Source of the DNA: Bacteroidaceae bacterium
Lineage (GTDB): Bacteria > Bacteroidota > Bacteroidia > Bacteroidales > Bacteroidaceae
DNA length: 55,112 nucleotides
Assembly: GCA_017469685.1 (NCBI GenBank)
Contig: JAFUFW010000029.1
Coordinates: 1 to 55,112, forward strand
Reading direction: 5' to 3'
Shown here: positions 8,284 to 16,865 of the stretch, one piece after another
Layout of the letters: each line of letters starts with the position of its first letter
Position numbering within the stretch: position 1 is the stretch's first letter
The notes under the pieces: generated by a model
Database searches by the model: none
Seen by the model: the letters and a program-made list of their open reading frames with translations, nothing else
Told to the model about the DNA's origin: nothing
Translations under genes and position numbers: made by a program

Positions 8284-10056
8284 ATGAAACTGAAGACAAC
8301 AACATTCTCGTCATTAGCTCTCATCACCGCCGTGATCGTCGGCTTCGCAACCACCGGTTGCGAGTCGTCAACAACGGTCGAGGACTATTATGGCGTACAG
8401 TCGTCGGCACCCTTCGACCCGTCGAAGCCCGTGACGATCACTGAGTTCACTCCCACCTCCGGGAGTGTGGGCCAGCAGATTTGCATCAAAGGCTCAAACT
8501 TCGGAAATGACACCTCGCAAGTGCACGTGACCATCGGTGGCAAGGAAGCCATAGTGGTCAGCTGCCGCAGCGAGGCCCTCTATGCCTACGTTCCCAGCGC
8601 CGCCTACGACCAAGTCGAAGGCACCACGCTCCGCGGCTCCGTAGCCGTCAGCGTAGGAGGCAAGACAGGCACGGCAGCAAACCCCTTCACCTACGAGCGT
8701 AAGATGGTCGTAGGCCGCCTCTGCGGTAAGTTTTACGAGCGCGAAGAAGATGTTGTATGGGCCGATGGCTCTTTCGCTACCGACGTCGAAGGCGTCAGTG
8801 GCTTTAAGAACGACGGTGTGATGCAGTTCTCACCCTACAACCACGACCACCTCTTCATCGTCTACGACCAGGAACCGCACTTCGGCACCGTGGCCCACGG
8901 CATACAGCTGCTCGACCTCAAGAACAAGACCGTGCAGACGATTCTGCCCCTGTCGATGTTCTCCAACGAACGTCTGCGCACAATCGACTTCGCCGTAGAC
9001 CCCTTCGCCTACAACGAGGACGGCTCTTTCGAGACCGACGAGGAAGGCAACATCATCGGACGGGCACCCGAGGGATGGATTGAAACAGCTACGCCCAACC
9101 AGAAACGCTGGCGCGAGCACCTCATCATCTCGGCCGACAACGACGACAGCAACTACCGCGCTCACTCCGTCTACATCGTCGACCGCGACGCTGAAGGCAA
9201 CTTCAGCCGCAACTCGCAGGTACGACAGCTGGCCAACTACCGCCAGTGCAACGGCGCAAGCTTGCACCCGGTCAACGGCGAGCTCTACTTCACCAGCTAC
9301 CAGAAGGGTGAGGTCATCCGTCTGGAAATGGACAAGTACTGGGACACGCTGATTCCCGATGCCTCAGGCGGACGCCTGTCTTGGGACCCCTACGTCAACA
9401 ACAACCTTACCGACGCAGCCTCCGGCAGCACCTCTGGCACGGGAGCTTTTGAAATCCTGTTCACCGTGCAGGACACCTACTGGGAGTTCCAGATCGACAT
9501 CCATCCTTCGGGTAAGTTCGCTTACATCGTCGTCATCAATCGCAACTATATCTTGCGCACCGACTACGACGAGAAAACCAAGAAATTCTCTGCCCCCTAC
9601 GTCATCGCCGGCGACATGAGCGCCGAAGGCTTCACCGACGGCGTCGGCAAGAGCGCCCGTCTGCGCCGCCCATACCAGGGCACCTTCGTCAAGAACGAAG
9701 AGTATGAGGCTGCAGGCAACGACGATATCTACGACTTCTACTTCTGCGACAGCCGTAACGACGCCATACGCCTGCTCACCCCAGAAGGCATCGTTAAGAC
9801 CTACGCCGGCGGTAGCGCCGCCACACACGCTGACGGATACACCTACGGCAACGAGAATGGTGAGTTGCGCGACTTCGCTCGCTTCCACCGTCCGACAGGC
9901 CTTGTAAACGATGTCCACCGCGACGCTATCACAGGCGAGAACACCCTTATATTCTATATCCTCGACACGAGCAACTACTGCATCCGCACCATCACGATGG
10001 AGGAGAACCTCGAAGCAGAAGAACCCAAAGAGGAAGTTATTCCACTCCAACAGTAA
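8284..10056 (+). CDS. IPT/TIG-domain, NHL-type beta-propeller surface lipoprotein
   Basis: The 590-residue protein has a lipoprotein signal (TTGC, Cys26). An immunoglobulin-like IPT/TIG domain follows at about 48-140, with ITEFTPTSGSVGQQICIKGSNFG. A long propeller (about 145-575) contains NHL-like units such as SAEGFTDGVGKSARLRRPYQGTFV and NGELRDFARFHRPTGLV. TIG-plus-NHL lipoproteins commonly sit beside SusC/SusD and are thought to act as surface glycan-binding proteins. Only 14 bp separate it from susC, so they are surely cotranscribed. No catalytic signature is visible. The glycan bound is unknown; alpha-mannan is inferred from neighbours. Confidence 0.8.
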   Translation: MKLKTTTFSSLALITAVIVGFATTGCESSTTVEDYYGVQSSAPFDPSKPVTITEFTPTSGSVGQQICIKGSNFGNDTSQVHVTIGGKEAIVVSCRSEALYAYVPSAAYDQVEGTTLRGSVAVSVGGKTGTAANPFTYERKMVVGRLCGKFYEREEDVVWADGSFATDVEGVSGFKNDGVMQFSPYNHDHLFIVYDQEPHFGTVAHGIQLLDLKNKTVQTILPLSMFSNERLRTIDFAVDPFAYNEDGSFETDEEGNIIGRAPEGWIETATPNQKRWREHLIISADNDDSNYRAHSVYIVDRDAEGNFSRNSQVRQLANYRQCNGASLHPVNGELYFTSYQKGEVIRLEMDKYWDTLIPDASGGRLSWDPYVNNNLTDAASGSTSGTGAFEILFTVQDTYWEFQIDIHPSGKFAYIVVINRNYILRTDYDEKTKKFSAPYVIAGDMSAEGFTDGVGKSARLRRPYQGTFVKNEEYEAAGNDDIYDFYFCDSRNDAIRLLTPEGIVKTYAGGSAATHADGYTYGNENGELRDFARFHRPTGLVNDVHRDAITGENTLIFYILDTSNYCIRTITMEENLEAEEPKEEVIPLQQ

Positions 10057-10070
10057 AGCCCCCGACCACT

Positions 10071-13000
10071 ATGAAAAAATATTTAGCTACAATAATGCTC
10101 CTGCTCGGTACGGCTTTCGCAGCTATGGCACAGCAGGAAGTCACCATAACGGGTGTCGTAAGCGATGATACGGGTCCACTGCCTGGCGTCAACGTAACTG
10201 TTAAGGACGCTAAGGGCTTGGGCGCAATAACCAATGTCAATGGTCAGTACACCATTAAGGTGGAGCAGTACAAGACGCTGGTCTTCTCATACATGGGCTT
10301 CCAAAGCCAGGAAGTCATGGTCAAGGACCAGAAGACAATCAACATTACCCTCTCCGAGGCTAAGATCAGCGCCATGGACGAAGTCGTAGTCACCGGTATG
10401 CAGGCTCAGAAGAAGCTCACCCTGACCGGTGCCGTGACCAACGTAAAGATGGAGGAACTGAAGCACTTCAACACCTCAAACATCACCAATACCCTTGCAG
10501 GTAACGTCGCCGGCGTGCTCGCCTTCCAGAAATCGGGTCAGCCAGGTAAGAACACCTCTGAGTTCTGGATTCGCGGTATCAGCACCTTCGGTGCCAGCAA
10601 CTCGGCCTACATCCTCGTCGACGGCTTCGAGCGCGAAAACCTCGACGACATCAACATCGAGGATATCGAGTCGTTCTCTGTCCTCAAGGATGCCTCCGCC
10701 ACCGCTATCTACGGTTCGAAAGGCGCTAACGGCGTCGTGCTCATCACCACGAAGCACGGCCGTGCCGGAAAGGTCGACATCAACGCCAAGTTCGAGACTT
10801 CGTACAACACGCGCACCATCACCCCCGAATTCGTCAGCGGCTTCGACTATGCCAATTATCTGAACGAAGCCCGAGTGACGCGCAACCTCGGCGTGCTCTA
10901 CCAGCCGGTGGAGCTCGACATCATCCGCTATGGCCTCGACCCCGACCTGTACCCCAACGTCGACTGGCAGGACCTGCTGCTGAAGGACGGCGCCATGAGC
11001 TATCGTGCCAACCTGAACATCAGCGGCGGCGGCGAGACAGCACGCTACTACGTCTCGATGGCCTACACGCAGGACGAAGGTATGTATAAGACCGACAAGA
11101 CACTGCGCGACCGCTACGACACTAATGCCAACTACGACCGTTGGAACTACCGCATGAACGTCGACGTCGACGTCACCAAGACCACCGTCTTGAAACTCGG
11201 TATCAGCGGCAACCTCAACAAACGCAACTCTCCGGGTATAGGCGACGACAAGGTCTGGGGCCAGATGTTCGGCTACAACCCACTCTACACCCCTGTGCTC
11301 TACAGCAACGGAACCTTCCCCGCAAAGGGCGTTTTCAATGAATCTACTGAGAACGGTGTCACGGTTTATAAACTCGACGAGAACTACATCAACCCGTGGG
11401 TCAGTTCGACGCAGACAGGTTACAACACCGAGTGGCAAAACAACATCCAGACGAACGTCACCCTGGAGCAGAAACTGGACTTCATCACAAAGGGCCTGAC
11501 CTTCACCGGCCGCTTCGGTTACGACACTTATAATAATAATAGTATCCAGCACCACCGCCTGCCGCCCCTTTATGCTGCACGCTCCCGCAACACCGAGACC
11601 GGACAGCTCGACTTCCAGCAGGTGCAGTCAGTACAGGACATGACTCAGTCGAGCTACAACGATGGTTCACGTCGCGAGTTCCTCGACCTGCTCCTGCACT
11701 GGGACCGCCAGTTCTGGGACTACCACAACTTCGCCGCCAACGTTAAGTTCACCGAGGACCAGAACATCAGCACCCAGAATCTTGGCACGGACATCAAGAA
11801 CTCCGTATCGCGCAAGAACAAGGGTCTGGCTGCCCAGTTCACCTACAACTTCGCCTCGCGCTACTTCGCCGACTTCAACTTCGGCTACAACGGTTCTGAG
11901 AACTTCGCGGACGGCCACCGCTGGGGCTTCTTCCCCGCTTGGTCTGTTGCTTGGAACGTTGGCGAGGAGCCTTGGGTGAAGAAGAACGTCAAGTGGCTCG
12001 ACATGTTCAAGATCCGCTTCTCCAACGGTCGCGTAGGTTCTGATGCTACTGGCGACAACCGCTTCCCCTACCTCTACACCCTCGAAGAGTCTGGCAACGG
12101 CTACACTTGGGGCCAGAACGGGCAGAACAGCTACGGCTCAGTGCGCTATCGCCAGGTAGCTTCAGAGTACGTAACGTGGGAAGTAGCAACGAAGAACGAC
12201 CTTGGTATTGACCTCGTGCTCTTCGACAACAGGTTCTCCCTGACCGTCGACTACTTCGACGAGAAACGTACCGGCATCTTCCAGGAGCGCCGTTACTTGC
12301 CCACCACCGTCGGTCTTGAATATTGGGACAACAATGGTTGGAACTACCCGAAAGCCAACGTGGGCGCTGTAAGTTCACGAGGCTTCGACGGCAACTTCAG
12401 CTACAACGACAAGTTCGGACAGGTTGGTCTGACTGTACGCGGCAACATCACCTACAGCAAGAACAAAATCGAGGAGTACGACGAAGAGAACAACGTCTAC
12501 GCCTACCAGAATCAGTACGGATATCGCGTCAATCAAGTGCGCGGCCTCATAGCCGAAGGACTCTTCAAAGACTATGACGACATTCGCAACTCTCCCGTTC
12601 AAGAGTTTGGAACCGTGCAGCCTGGTGATATCAAATATAAGGACGTAAACGGCGACGGCGTAGTCAACAACGGTGACGTCTGCGCCATCGGTGCCACCGA
12701 CCGTCCCAGCCTCATCTACGGTCTGGGCTTCACGGTAACCTGGAAGGGATTCGACTTCAATGTCCACCTCCAGGGTGCCGGCAAGAGCACCTTCTCGACC
12801 TACGGCAAGTGTGTCTGGGCCTTCAGCGAGAGCCAGTGGGGTAACATCTTCAAGGGCCAGCTCGACAACCGCTGGGTCGACAGCGAGACAGCAGCCAAGC
12901 TCGGCATTCAGGCCAACGAAGATCCCAATGCCACCTACCCGCGCCTCAGCTATGGCGGCAACAGCAACAACGACCGCAACTCAACCTTCTGGCTGCGCGA

Positions 13001-13223
13001 CGGCCGCTATCTCCGTCTGAAGAACCTCGACATCGGTTACACGCTTCCCAAGCATATTGTAAACCAAATCCACTTCTCGAACATTCGCGTATACCTGGCT
13101 GCCACAAACCTGTTCTTCATCCACAAGAAGTTCAGCACATGGGACCCCGAATCCCTGCAGCCGCGCGGCGAGGACTATCCTATCACCAAGGCCGTCACTG
13201 CCGGTCTGCAAGTTAATATCTAA
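10071..13223 (+). CDS. SusC/RagA-family TonB-linked outer-membrane transporter
   Basis: The 1050-residue protein has a signal peptide (about 1-20, ending AMAQ). A carboxypeptidase-regulatory-like domain follows (about 24-105; GVVSDDTGPLPGVNVTVKD). The TonB plug comes next (about 120-235; FWIRGISTFGASNSAYILVDG and SVLKDASATAIYGSKGANGV), then a C-terminal 22-strand barrel. Length and motifs are normal for SusC. There is no N-terminal STN domain, so anti-sigma signalling is not expected. It imports oligosaccharides across the outer membrane in complex with the SusD encoded next. The gap to susD (85 bp) contains a GC-rich palindrome that could tune relative expression. Confidence 0.95.
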   Translation: MKKYLATIMLLLGTAFAAMAQQEVTITGVVSDDTGPLPGVNVTVKDAKGLGAITNVNGQYTIKVEQYKTLVFSYMGFQSQEVMVKDQKTINITLSEAKISAMDEVVVTGMQAQKKLTLTGAVTNVKMEELKHFNTSNITNTLAGNVAGVLAFQKSGQPGKNTSEFWIRGISTFGASNSAYILVDGFERENLDDINIEDIESFSVLKDASATAIYGSKGANGVVLITTKHGRAGKVDINAKFETSYNTRTITPEFVSGFDYANYLNEARVTRNLGVLYQPVELDIIRYGLDPDLYPNVDWQDLLLKDGAMSYRANLNISGGGETARYYVSMAYTQDEGMYKTDKTLRDRYDTNANYDRWNYRMNVDVDVTKTTVLKLGISGNLNKRNSPGIGDDKVWGQMFGYNPLYTPVLYSNGTFPAKGVFNESTENGVTVYKLDENYINPWVSSTQTGYNTEWQNNIQTNVTLEQKLDFITKGLTFTGRFGYDTYNNNSIQHHRLPPLYAARSRNTETGQLDFQQVQSVQDMTQSSYNDGSRREFLDLLLHWDRQFWDYHNFAANVKFTEDQNISTQNLGTDIKNSVSRKNKGLAAQFTYNFASRYFADFNFGYNGSENFADGHRWGFFPAWSVAWNVGEEPWVKKNVKWLDMFKIRFSNGRVGSDATGDNRFPYLYTLEESGNGYTWGQNGQNSYGSVRYRQVASEYVTWEVATKNDLGIDLVLFDNRFSLTVDYFDEKRTGIFQERRYLPTTVGLEYWDNNGWNYPKANVGAVSSRGFDGNFSYNDKFGQVGLTVRGNITYSKNKIEEYDEENNVYAYQNQYGYRVNQVRGLIAEGLFKDYDDIRNSPVQEFGTVQPGDIKYKDVNGDGVVNNGDVCAIGATDRPSLIYGLGFTVTWKGFDFNVHLQGAGKSTFSTYGKCVWAFSESQWGNIFKGQLDNRWVDSETAAKLGIQANEDPNATYPRLSYGGNSNNDRNSTFWLRDGRYLRLKNLDIGYTLPKHIVNQIHFSNIRVYLAATNLFFIHKKFSTWDPESLQPRGEDYPITKAVTAGLQVNI

Positions 13224-13237
13224 AGGCCCACCCCCTA

Positions 13238-13258
13238 CCCCTCCCTGTGAGGGAGGGG
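13238..13258. repeat. GC-rich palindrome between susC and susD
   Basis: CCCCTCCCT and AGGGAGGGG flank a 3-nt GTG loop, giving a perfect 9-bp stem. It belongs to the same sequence family as the elements at 15512-15590, 16690-16730 and 16824-16865. It has no T-run, so it is more likely an RNA-stabilising or repeat element than a terminator. Confidence 0.65.
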
Positions 13259-13308
13259 AGAGTGGTTAGATAACGAGATTTGATTTCAATAGATTCATTA
13301 GAAAGAAA

Positions 13309-15507
13309 ATGAATACAAATATGAAAACATATAAGAGCTATATCTTTGGGGTAGGTCTTCTGCTTATGATGAGTGGATTATTCTTCTCGTCGTGCGCCGA
13401 CCTCGACTCCGACAAATACTTTGGCGACCGCAAGACTCTCGAGAGTGTCTTTACCGATCGCGTGCAGGTCGACCAGTGGCTCGCTCACGCTTATTCGTTC
13501 CTTACGGGCAGCAACTTTGAAGTCTGTTCAAAGGGCGGCACTGGTGGCGAGAACTCGGCCTGGAACCCCTTCTGCTTCGCCGACGACATCTACTACGGCG
13601 ACCGCGACTATGCCTATGGCGATGCCAAGGATGCCGGTTTCACATCCTACAATACGTTCCGCGAGGGCGGCTACACTGAGGCTGTAGGCCAGGATGCCTG
13701 GGTACGCAGCTATCAGGGCATATACCAAGCCAGCATCTTCCTCAAGAACATCGATATGAACACCGACCTCTCTGATGAGGATCGTATCGACAAGAAAGGC
13801 CAGGCCCGCTTCGTGCGCGCATACTATTATTGGTTACTCCTGCGCAAGTTCGGTCCTATACCCATCATGCCCGACGAAGGCGCCGACTACACTCTTGAAT
13901 ACGACGACCTGGCCACACCGCGCTCTACCTATGAGGAGTGTGCCAACTATATCGCCGAGGAGATGGCAAAGGCTGCAACTGAGATCTCACCCCGATGGAC
14001 CAACAAGCGCGACGAAGCCAACATCGCACGTCCCACCCGTGGAGCTTGCCTCGCAACTCGTGCTATTGCACTGACCTATGCAGCCAGCCCTCTGGCCAAC
14101 GGCCAGCTGAAGAACGGCAAACATCCGTCCAACGTAACTGACGAGATTGCCAAGAACCTTCATAACTTCGATGGCACCCCCTTGCTCTCGATAGACTACG
14201 ACGAAGCAAAGTGGGCACGTGCTGCCGCGGCCTGCAAGGACGTCATGGACCTCGGAGGCTATGAGCTCTACCACGCAGGCCTAAACACCGTAGAGGCTGA
14301 TGGTGCTCCACTGACCGTAGAGCCCGACTATGACCCAGTCTTCTCGGAGAGCAACTGGCCCAATGGCTGGAAAGACATCGACCCATACCTCTCGTATCGC
14401 AACCTGTTCAATGGTACCGCCAGCGCTGTCGACAACCCAGAACTCATCTTCACGCGCGGTTCCAATATGAGCATGGGCGACAACGACAATGGCCTCGGTG
14501 CCATGGTAGCTCATTCCATGCCTGTATCGCTTAACGGTTGGAACACCCATGGCATGACCCAGAAGATGTGCGACACCTACTACATGCGTGACGGCAGCGA
14601 TGTCCCCGGAATGTACCGCGAATGGCGACAGGACGGCGTCGAGGGCAACGACATGGGCAACAATGAAGAGCGCCCCACCGGTTGGACCAGCCGTAGCGAG
14701 ATTCAAGGCGGCGAATACCCCGAACTCTCACAGAACCTGCGCCTGTTCCCTGGCATGAACGTCTCTAAGCAGTACGTGCGCCGCGAGCCTCGTTTCTATG
14801 CGAGTGTAGGGTTTAGCGGCAGCTATTGGGAACAGCTTCAGAATCCTACACAGAGTCAGCGCAATGCCCAGATCTTCTACTACCGTTCAGGCGGCAATGG
14901 ATATATCAATGCCTTCTCATATCTCCGAACTGGTATAGGTATCAAGAAGTTCTATCATCCAGATGACTTCCGCGATGCTCAGCACGACTATTCGCACCTG
15001 CGCACCAAGTTTGAGCCCGCCATACGCTATGCCGACATCCTGCTGATGTATGCCGAGTGCCTCAACGAGCTCACACAGAGCTACACCATCAAGAGCTGGC
15101 AGGGCCAAGACATGACCATCAGCCGAAACGTAGAGGAGATGAAAAAAGGCATACAACCCATCCGCATCCGTGCCGGACTGCACGACTACACCGCCGATGA
15201 GTATGCCGACGCCAACCTGCTTCGTGCCAAGATTAAGCGTGAACGCATGATTGAGTTCATGGGCGAAGGCAAGCGTTACTTCGACCTGCGCCGTTGGATG
15301 GATGCTCCCGTAGAGGAAAACAAGCGCGTCTATGGTCTCAACGTCTTCCAGACATCTGCCAAGCGCGACGAGTTCATGCAGGTAATTCCCGTCTACAACC
15401 TATCAGCCAACTTCAACGACAAGATGTACTTCTGGCCTATATCTCATACTGACCTCAAGCGCAACAAGAACCTTGTGCAGAACCCAGGCTGGACGTACAA
15501 CGACTAA
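13309..15507 (+). CDS. SusD/RagB-family surface glycan-binding lipoprotein
   Basis: The 732-residue lipoprotein has lipobox FSSC followed by acidic residues (ADLDSD), which fits the Bacteroidetes signal for surface exposure. Typical SusD elements are visible: a TPR-rich helical N-terminal half (RIDKKGQARFVRAYYYWLLLRKFGPIP), CLATRAIALTYAASPLANG, the C-terminal YADILLMYAECLNEL, and RLRAKIKRERMIEFMGEGKRYFDLRRW-like sequence. At 732 residues it is longer than the common 500-600. In-frame ATG codons occur at 13309 and 13321; either could be used. It forms the lid of the SusC transporter and binds the target glycan at the cell surface. Confidence 0.95.
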   Translation: MNTNMKTYKSYIFGVGLLLMMSGLFFSSCADLDSDKYFGDRKTLESVFTDRVQVDQWLAHAYSFLTGSNFEVCSKGGTGGENSAWNPFCFADDIYYGDRDYAYGDAKDAGFTSYNTFREGGYTEAVGQDAWVRSYQGIYQASIFLKNIDMNTDLSDEDRIDKKGQARFVRAYYYWLLLRKFGPIPIMPDEGADYTLEYDDLATPRSTYEECANYIAEEMAKAATEISPRWTNKRDEANIARPTRGACLATRAIALTYAASPLANGQLKNGKHPSNVTDEIAKNLHNFDGTPLLSIDYDEAKWARAAAACKDVMDLGGYELYHAGLNTVEADGAPLTVEPDYDPVFSESNWPNGWKDIDPYLSYRNLFNGTASAVDNPELIFTRGSNMSMGDNDNGLGAMVAHSMPVSLNGWNTHGMTQKMCDTYYMRDGSDVPGMYREWRQDGVEGNDMGNNEERPTGWTSRSEIQGGEYPELSQNLRLFPGMNVSKQYVRREPRFYASVGFSGSYWEQLQNPTQSQRNAQIFYYRSGGNGYINAFSYLRTGIGIKKFYHPDDFRDAQHDYSHLRTKFEPAIRYADILLMYAECLNELTQSYTIKSWQGQDMTISRNVEEMKKGIQPIRIRAGLHDYTADEYADANLLRAKIKRERMIEFMGEGKRYFDLRRWMDAPVEENKRVYGLNVFQTSAKRDEFMQVIPVYNLSANFNDKMYFWPISHTDLKRNKNLVQNPGWTYND

Positions 15508-15511
15508 AGTT

Positions 15512-15590
15512 ACCCACCCCGGCCCCAAGCCTCCCCCCCGCCCCCTCTCCAAAGGGCGAGGGGAGAAGAGGGAGGGGCGAGGGGGTACCT
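15512..15590. repeat. GC-rich imperfect inverted repeat downstream of susD
   Basis: A C-rich left half (TACCCACCCC...CCCCTCTCC) and a G-rich right half (GGCGAGGGGAG...GAGGGGGTA) can fold over a short A-rich loop. The ends TACCC/GGGTA pair. It lies in the 120-bp gap after susD and has no T-run. It appears related in composition to the other palindromes of this operon. Confidence 0.5.
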
Positions 15591-15627
15591 GACTGACAAG
15601 AATAGAAATATATTATCACATACAATT

Positions 15628-16680
15628 ATGAAAACAAAGATATTTAATATTCTTTTTGTTGCTGGTGTGGCATTGTTGGGAGGAGTTCTCGTTGCCTGCA
15701 ACGACGAGTGGAAGGAGGAGCAGTACGAGCACTACATTAGCTTCAAAGCTCCATTGAACGACAACGGCGTGACTTCTGTCTACGTACCTTACACCCGCCA
15801 CGATGATGATGGCCAGCCTACCTACGGCCGTACAGGGCTCTCGCACTATGAGCTGCCCGTCATCGTCAGCGGCACTACCAACAACGACCGCGACCTCGTC
15901 ATCCGCTTTGGCCACAGCGACACCCTTGACATCCTCAACTTTGAGCGCTTCGGCTCGCCCGCCTATCGTGCAGACATCGTCGACCTTTATTATAAGGACA
16001 TGAGCGACTATGCCTCATACCCGTCGACACTGAGCATACCCAGTGGCCAGAACATCGGTCTGCTGAAAATCCAGTTCGACTTCAACGGCATCGACCTCAA
16101 AGACAAGTGGGTATTACCTATCGAGATTCTGAAAGACGACAGCTATCAGCCCCACCCGCGCAAAAATTACGCCAAAGCCATGCTGCGCGTGTATCCCTAC
16201 AACGACTATTCTGGCAACTACTCAGCCACGACGCTCACCATCACCAATGCCGACGATCCGACGAACGCCACTGGTATGGAGACCGCTCGCGGCTACGTTG
16301 TCGACGAGAACTCCATATTCTTTTTCGCAGGAAATATTGATGAGACCCGCGTCGACCGCCAGAACTACAAGGTATTCTTCAAGTTTGTTCCAGACGACGA
16401 CAATCCCAACATCGGCCGCGTTGAACTCTCATCAGACAACGCAGAGCAGAACGGCTTTGTCAACGTAGGCCAGACATCCTACCACATCTACGAGCAGATG
16501 GATGAAGTGCAGCCTTGGCTCATGCACCGTTACGTAATCATCAGCGGTATAGAGTACAACTACACCGACTACACCTCCGTAGAAGGGTATCCTATGGAGT
16601 ACACCGTAAAGGGCATTCTCACTCTCGAACGCCAGCTGAACACCCAGATTCCGAACGAGGATCAGGCCATTCAGTGGTAA
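15628..16680 (+). CDS. SusE-like surface lipoprotein (DUF4973-type)
   Basis: The 350-residue lipoprotein has its signal peptide ending at VACNDEWKEEQ; the acidic run right after Cys predicts surface display. The sequence is all-beta. Its N-terminal region resembles the BT_3987-like/DUF1735 fold (YISFKAPLN, LPVIVSG, SIPSGQNIGLLKIQFD). The C-terminal region resembles DUF4973 (NDYSGNYSATTLTITN, ILTLERQ). Genes of this kind follow susCD and encode auxiliary glycan-binding proteins, with known examples in Bacteroides N-glycan loci. The family assignment is from memory and moderately sure. Its 3' end is followed 9 bp later by the left arm of the inverted repeat that surrounds the GH92 start. Confidence 0.75.
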   Translation: MKTKIFNILFVAGVALLGGVLVACNDEWKEEQYEHYISFKAPLNDNGVTSVYVPYTRHDDDGQPTYGRTGLSHYELPVIVSGTTNNDRDLVIRFGHSDTLDILNFERFGSPAYRADIVDLYYKDMSDYASYPSTLSIPSGQNIGLLKIQFDFNGIDLKDKWVLPIEILKDDSYQPHPRKNYAKAMLRVYPYNDYSGNYSATTLTITNADDPTNATGMETARGYVVDENSIFFFAGNIDETRVDRQNYKVFFKFVPDDDNPNIGRVELSSDNAEQNGFVNVGQTSYHIYEQMDEVQPWLMHRYVIISGIEYNYTDYTSVEGYPMEYTVKGILTLERQLNTQIPNEDQAIQW

Positions 16681-16689
16681 GATAAAAAA

Positions 16690-16865
16690 GACTCTCCCCC
16701 GCCCTCCCTGTCAGGGAGGGAGCGATTACCTAACAAGAATTGAAAACAAACAACACGATGAAGTATTATAAGTATTTCCTAACAAACATACTTTTATTAT
16801 CAACGACCCTCCTGCCCGCACAGGTAACCGCTCCCTCCCTGACAGGGAGGGCGGGGGCAGAGTCC
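16690..16865. repeat. Near-perfect 41/42-bp inverted repeat enclosing the GH92 start
   Basis: The left arm is 16690-16730 and the right arm 16824-16865. They are reverse complements except for one substitution and one inserted base. Each arm contains its own palindrome CCCTCCCTG-N-CAGGGAGGG. The 93-nt loop holds the GH92 initiation region. The right arm lies inside the GH92 coding sequence, in frame. Confidence 0.9.

Noticed and set aside
10476-11555. 359-codon minus-strand frame opposite susC
   Set aside because: Antisense shadow of the plug and barrel region; no signal or motif.
16740-16757. TTG upstream start for GH92
   Set aside because: ATG at 16758 gives a better signal peptide, and no ribosome-binding signal favours the TTG.
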